NCBI GenBank assembly: GCA_045562755.1
Contig: JBJKVF010000002.1
Coordinates: 1 to 26,082 of the forward strand
Direction of reading: 5' to 3'
Origin: GCA-002708145 sp045562755
Lineage (GTDB): Bacteria > Chloroflexota > Dehalococcoidia > Lucifugimonadales > Lucifugimonadaceae
Length of the DNA stretch: 26,082 bases
A program made the position numbers and the translations under genes. The notes beneath the pieces were generated by a model. The model saw nothing but the letters and a program-made list of their open reading frames with translations. It did no database searches and had not been told where the DNA came from. Positions 22,890 to 26,082 of this stretch are shown piece after piece. Position 1 is the first letter of the stretch. The number at the start of each line of letters is the position of its first letter.

Positions 22890-23122
22890 CTATCTGCTAA
22901 TATTCTCACATTATTACCAGAAACTTCTAGGAATCCCCCTGAGACATTATTGACCTTTTCTTGAGAACCGTGTCTCGTCAATACTACTCCTGATTTTATA
23001 GATGTAATCAATGGAGCATGTCCAGGTAATATTCCTAATTGACCTTCACTTCCAGGAGCAACAACAATATCTACTTCTTCAGAAAAAATCACTTCTTCAG
23101 TTGTAACGATTTCAAGTTTCAT
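22886..23122 (-). CDS. atpC: ATP synthase epsilon subunit, short form
   Basis: A 78-residue epsilon subunit consisting only of the N-terminal beta sandwich (LEIVTTEEVIFSEEVDIVVAP, GILPGHAPLITSIKSG, and GGFLEVSGNNVRILADS at the end). The usual subunit is 130-140 residues, with two C-terminal helices that inhibit ATP hydrolysis; here TAG falls just where the sandwich ends. No remnant of the helices could be coded beyond, because rex occupies the opposite strand. It would still couple gamma to the c-ring. AGGA lies three bases before the ATG. It is the last gene of the operon, eight bases after atpD. Confidence 0.93.
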   Translation of the reverse strand: MKLEIVTTEEVIFSEEVDIVVAPGSEGQLGILPGHAPLITSIKSGVVLTRHGSQEKVNNVSGGFLEVSGNNVRILADS

Positions 23123-23130
23123 AATTCCTC

Positions 23131-24528
23131 TTAATTAGCTGCTGCCATTTGTTTACCTTTTTCTACAGCCTCATCTATTGTTCCTACCATATAAAAAGCT
23201 TGCTCTGGCAAATTATCGTGAGTACCTTCCAATATTTCTTTAAATCCTTGAACCGTGTCACGAACTGAAACATATTTTCCCGGAGAACCTGTAAACACTT
23301 CAGCAACAGAAAACGGTTGAGTCAAAAATCTCTGGATTTTCCTGGCTCTAGACACAGTAGATTTATCATCATCAGATAATTCTTCAATTCCTAATATGGC
23401 TATAATATCCTGTAGTTCTTGGTACCTTTGCAAAACTTGTTGTACACCCATAGCCACATCATAATGATCCTGTCCTACTACAGCAGGTTCTAAAATATTA
23501 GAGAAAGATGTCAGTGGATCTACAGCCGGGTATAACCCCTGAGCTGACAATGCCCTATCTAAAGTCATAACTGCATCCAAGTGACCAAATGTAGTAACAA
23601 TACCTGGATCAGTATAGTCATCTGCAGGAACATATATAGCTTGAACAGAAGTAATAGAGCCATTTTTGGAAGAAGTGATTCTCTCTTCTAAGGCCCCCAT
23701 TTCAGTTCCAAGTGTGGGCTGATACCCCACAGCTGAAGGCATTCTGCCTAGCAGGGCAGAAACTTCCATTCCTGCCAAAATATATCTAAAAATATTGTCT
23801 ACGAAAAGAAGTACGTCTTGACCTCTCTCTTCTTTAAAGTACTCTGCCATTGTCAATCCAGTTTGAGCTACTCTTGCTCTAATCCCTGGAGGCTCATTCA
23901 TCTGCCCAAACACTAGTACTGTTTGTGGCAAAACGCCAGCTTCTCGCATTTCATGCCAAAGATCGTTACCCTCACGAGATCTTTCACCAACACCAGCAAA
24001 AACAGATACCCCTTTGTGTTCTGTAGCAATGTTATTAATTAATTCCTGAATGATCACTGTTTTACCAACACCAGCACCACCAAAAGCCCCAATTTTTCCA
24101 CCTTTAGTAAAAGGTGTCATTAAATCTAAAACTTTAATACCAGTTTCTAAAACTTCAACCTCAGTAGCTTGATCTTCAAAACTAGGTGGTTGTCGATGAA
24201 TTGGCCATTGTTCTTTTGCTTCTATCTCTTCTAACCCATCTAAAGGTTCACCTAAAGTATTAAATAGCCGCCCTAAAGTGACATCTCCCACTGGAACTGA
24301 TATAGCATCACCTGTATCTATAGCATCAACACCTCTGCTTAATCCTTCAGTAGGACCCAGTGCTATACACCTGACCCAGTTATTTCCAATGTGTTGTTCA
24401 ACTTCTAAAATTAATTTTTGGTCACCTATTTTAGTTTCAAGTGCATTAAATACTCCTGGCATTTCCTCAGAGGGAAATTCCACGTCTACAACAGTACCTA
24501 TTACTTGAACGATTTTTCCAGTTGCCAT
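23131..24528 (-). CDS. atpD: ATP synthase beta subunit
   Basis: The 465-residue catalytic subunit of F1. Walker A is GGAGVGKT (150-157), the catalytic glutamate is E182 in GERSREGND, Walker B is VLLFVDNIFRY, and PSAVGYQPTLGTEMG is the conserved P-x-AVGYQPTL signature. The C-terminal DELSEED-equivalent region reads EELSDDD, with a Leu-to-Asp-type change but the same acidic character. Length is normal. GGAG lies seven bases before the ATG. It follows atpG by 28 bases and precedes atpC by 8. Confidence 0.98.
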   Translation of the reverse strand: MATGKIVQVIGTVVDVEFPSEEMPGVFNALETKIGDQKLILEVEQHIGNNWVRCIALGPTEGLSRGVDAIDTGDAISVPVGDVTLGRLFNTLGEPLDGLEEIEAKEQWPIHRQPPSFEDQATEVEVLETGIKVLDLMTPFTKGGKIGAFGGAGVGKTVIIQELINNIATEHKGVSVFAGVGERSREGNDLWHEMREAGVLPQTVLVFGQMNEPPGIRARVAQTGLTMAEYFKEERGQDVLLFVDNIFRYILAGMEVSALLGRMPSAVGYQPTLGTEMGALEERITSSKNGSITSVQAIYVPADDYTDPGIVTTFGHLDAVMTLDRALSAQGLYPAVDPLTSFSNILEPAVVGQDHYDVAMGVQQVLQRYQELQDIIAILGIEELSDDDKSTVSRARKIQRFLTQPFSVAEVFTGSPGKYVSVRDTVQGFKEILEGTHDNLPEQAFYMVGTIDEAVEKGKQMAAAN

Positions 24529-24556
24529 TTTTTGCTCCAGAGTTTATTTTCTATTT

Positions 24557-25414
24557 TTATCCTTCTAATGCGGAAACTCCGCCTACAATATCAAGTAGTT
24601 CATTAGTTATCATTTCTTGTCTCATTTTATTCATCAACAATGTCAAGTCATCTACCATAGCATTTGCATTATCCGTAGCTTGATTCATAGCTACCATTCT
24701 TGCTGATTGCTCACTAGCATTTGCTTCTAAAACAGCATGGTGAACTAAGGTTTCGATATACCTTGGTAATAATTTTGATAACACACCGTTAGGAGATGGT
24801 TCGTAAATGTACTCAGCATTGGTTTCATTTTCAGTGGTTTCAGAAATAGGCAACAATTGAACCACAGATGGCTTTTGAATAGTGGTAGAAATAAATTGAG
24901 CATAAGCTATATAAAAAGCATCTACGGAACTATCTTCAAATGAATCCATCAAAGCTCTTGCAATCTCTATAGTATCTGATGGGGAGGGCCTGTCTCCAAT
25001 TCCTGAAAAATCAGAAATTAATTCCAAACCACTTCTTTTTGAGTAATCAGTACCTTTTTTCCCAACTGTAATCACTTTCACTGGTACATCTTGGTTAGCA
25101 ATAAAATCACCTGCAGCACGGATCAAATTAGAATTGAGCCCTCCAGTTAAACCTCTATCTGGAGTAATAATCAATAAACCTACATTATTAATTTCTCTAT
25201 TATTAGCTAATGGCTGATTATTAATTTCTTCTCCAATTTGACTCATGACGGAAGAAACCATTTTTTCCATGTGATCTGCATATGATCTACCTTGAGTAGC
25301 TGCATCTTGGCTTCTACGTAATTTTGATGCAGCGATCATAGACATAGCCTTGGTAATTTTAGCTGTGTTCTGAACACTACGAATTCTTCTAGATATTTGT
25401 CTTACACTTGCCAT
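24557..25414 (-). CDS. atpG: ATP synthase gamma subunit
   Basis: The 285-residue rotor shaft of F1. The N-terminal helix RQISRRIRSVQNTAKITKAM is the family signature, LLIITPDRGLTGGLNSNLIR is the conserved central segment, and the C-terminal helix RMVAMNQATDNANAMVDDL fits inside the alpha3-beta3 ring. Length is typical of bacterial gamma without the chloroplast redox insert. It starts three bases after the atpA stop and is clearly cotranscribed. Confidence 0.97.
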   Translation of the reverse strand: MASVRQISRRIRSVQNTAKITKAMSMIAASKLRRSQDAATQGRSYADHMEKMVSSVMSQIGEEINNQPLANNREINNVGLLIITPDRGLTGGLNSNLIRAAGDFIANQDVPVKVITVGKKGTDYSKRSGLELISDFSGIGDRPSPSDTIEIARALMDSFEDSSVDAFYIAYAQFISTTIQKPSVVQLLPISETTENETNAEYIYEPSPNGVLSKLLPRYIETLVHHAVLEANASEQSARMVAMNQATDNANAMVDDLTLLMNKMRQEMITNELLDIVGGVSALEG

Positions 25415-25417
25415 AAG

Positions 25418-26082
25418 TTAAATTAATCCACTCTCTTTAAATTCCTCAATGGCAGCGTTCAGATTAGTCTTAGACTCATCACTCAAAACTTCAGATACTT
25501 CAGATATCAGATCTGAATGATTGGAGGACATAAATGATTGAAATGCCTGCGACCAAGCTATAACATTTTCTACAGGAACATCATCCAAATACCCTTCATT
25601 TAATCCATAAATAATTGCTACTTGTTGTCCTACAGGAAGAGGTACATTTTGACCTTGTTTTAAGATCTCTACACTTCTTTGACCTCTTTCTAATTGCCTT
25701 CTTGTAGAGGCATCTAAATCATCTGTTCCAAATTGTGCAAAAGTAACTAATTCTCTGTATTGAGCTAAATCTAGTCGCAACTGACCTGCAACTGCTTTCA
25801 TTGATTTTGTTTGAGCTGCACTACCTACTCTTGAAACAGAAAGCCCAACATTTACTGCAGGGCGAGTACCTGCATTAAATAGTTCAGGCTCTAAATATAT
25901 CTGTCCGTCTGTAATGGAGATCACGTTAGTAGGCACATATGCTGAAACGTCACCAGCTTGTGTTTCAATTACGGGTAATGCAGTAATTGATCCTCCGCCA
26001 TGAGCATCATCTAATTTAGCTGCTCTTTCAAGTAATCGACTGTGCAAATAAAAAACATCACCTGGGTAAGCTTCTCTTCCAG
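25418..26082 (-). CDS. atpA: ATP synthase alpha subunit, C-terminal part
   Basis: The C-terminal 221 residues of F1 alpha; the gene continues beyond the right edge. The frame is open to the last base, and it reads GREAYPGDVFYLHSRLLERA at the edge, so a TTG at 26047 is not the start. SITALPVIETQAGDVSAY and NVGLSVSRVGSAAQ, the latter with the arginine finger, are family hallmarks. The C-terminal helical domain ends normally at TAA, three bases before atpG. Confidence 0.97.
   Translation of the reverse strand, partial: GREAYPGDVFYLHSRLLERAAKLDDAHGGGSITALPVIETQAGDVSAYVPTNVISITDGQIYLEPELFNAGTRPAVNVGLSVSRVGSAAQTKSMKAVAGQLRLDLAQYRELVTFAQFGTDDLDASTRRQLERGQRSVEILKQGQNVPLPVGQQVAIIYGLNEGYLDDVPVENVIAWSQAFQSFMSSNHSDLISEVSEVLSDESKTNLNAAIEEFKESGLI

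Noticed and set aside
1..26082. CRISPR arrays, tRNA or rRNA genes, insertion sequences, phage genes
   Set aside because: I saw no regularly spaced repeats, tRNA cloverleaf-like segments, transposase or integrase genes, or terminal inverted repeats. The gaps are too small to hide them.

Overview
The window is 26 kb of an AT-rich, tightly packed bacterial chromosome. The best guess is a streamlined marine Chloroflexota of the SAR202/Dehalococcoidia type. The support is the low GC, a peptidase-MA family lipoprotein-like metallopeptidase, an actinobacterial-type inositol-phosphate synthase, a Rex repressor and several small proteins that I associate with Chloroflexota. A low-GC marine actinobacterium is the main alternative. 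Placement is by inference; no rRNA or tRNA gene is present. No intergenic stretch exceeds 200 bases.

Region 1 (1-8814, all minus strand) reads as one long, closely spaced gene run: ino1, a class IV aminotransferase, a PimA-like glycosyltransferase, a CDP-alcohol phosphatidyltransferase, a surface metallopeptidase, an unknown protein, hflK, hflC, ybeY and the start of dnaX. Ino1, the phosphatidyltransferase and the PimA-like enzyme together form a plausible route from glucose-6-phosphate to a phosphatidylinositol mannoside-like lipid. HflK/HflC form the membrane prohibitin-type complex, and this HflC carries an unusual C-terminal extracytoplasmic extension.

Region 2 (8894-16358) alternates strands: three MFS transporters (one broken by a frameshift), a D-2-hydroxyacid dehydrogenase, a glutaryl-CoA dehydrogenase-like enzyme and a glycerophosphodiester phosphodiesterase. 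Convergent neighbours overlap or almost touch.

Region 3 (16452-19589, plus strand) is typA, then a peroxiredoxin whose peroxidatic residue is encoded by an in-frame TGA followed by a bacterial SECIS-like hairpin (a probable selenoprotein), then a TrmI-type tRNA methyltransferase. A gene finder that treats TGA only as stop misses the first third of the peroxiredoxin.

Region 4 (19582-22889) is a minus-strand set of citrate synthase, a 56-residue zinc-ribbon protein and a MidA-type methyltransferase, divergent from rex. Region 5 (22886-26082, minus) is the end of the ATP synthase operon, atpA-atpG-atpD-atpC, with an epsilon subunit that lacks its C-terminal helical domain.

Three themes stand out: the selenocysteine peroxiredoxin; two genes (pgsA-like and the GDPD) whose conserved N-termini can only be included by starting at ATT behind strong Shine-Dalgarno sequences; and several promoters placed so close to the start codon that leaderless transcripts are likely.
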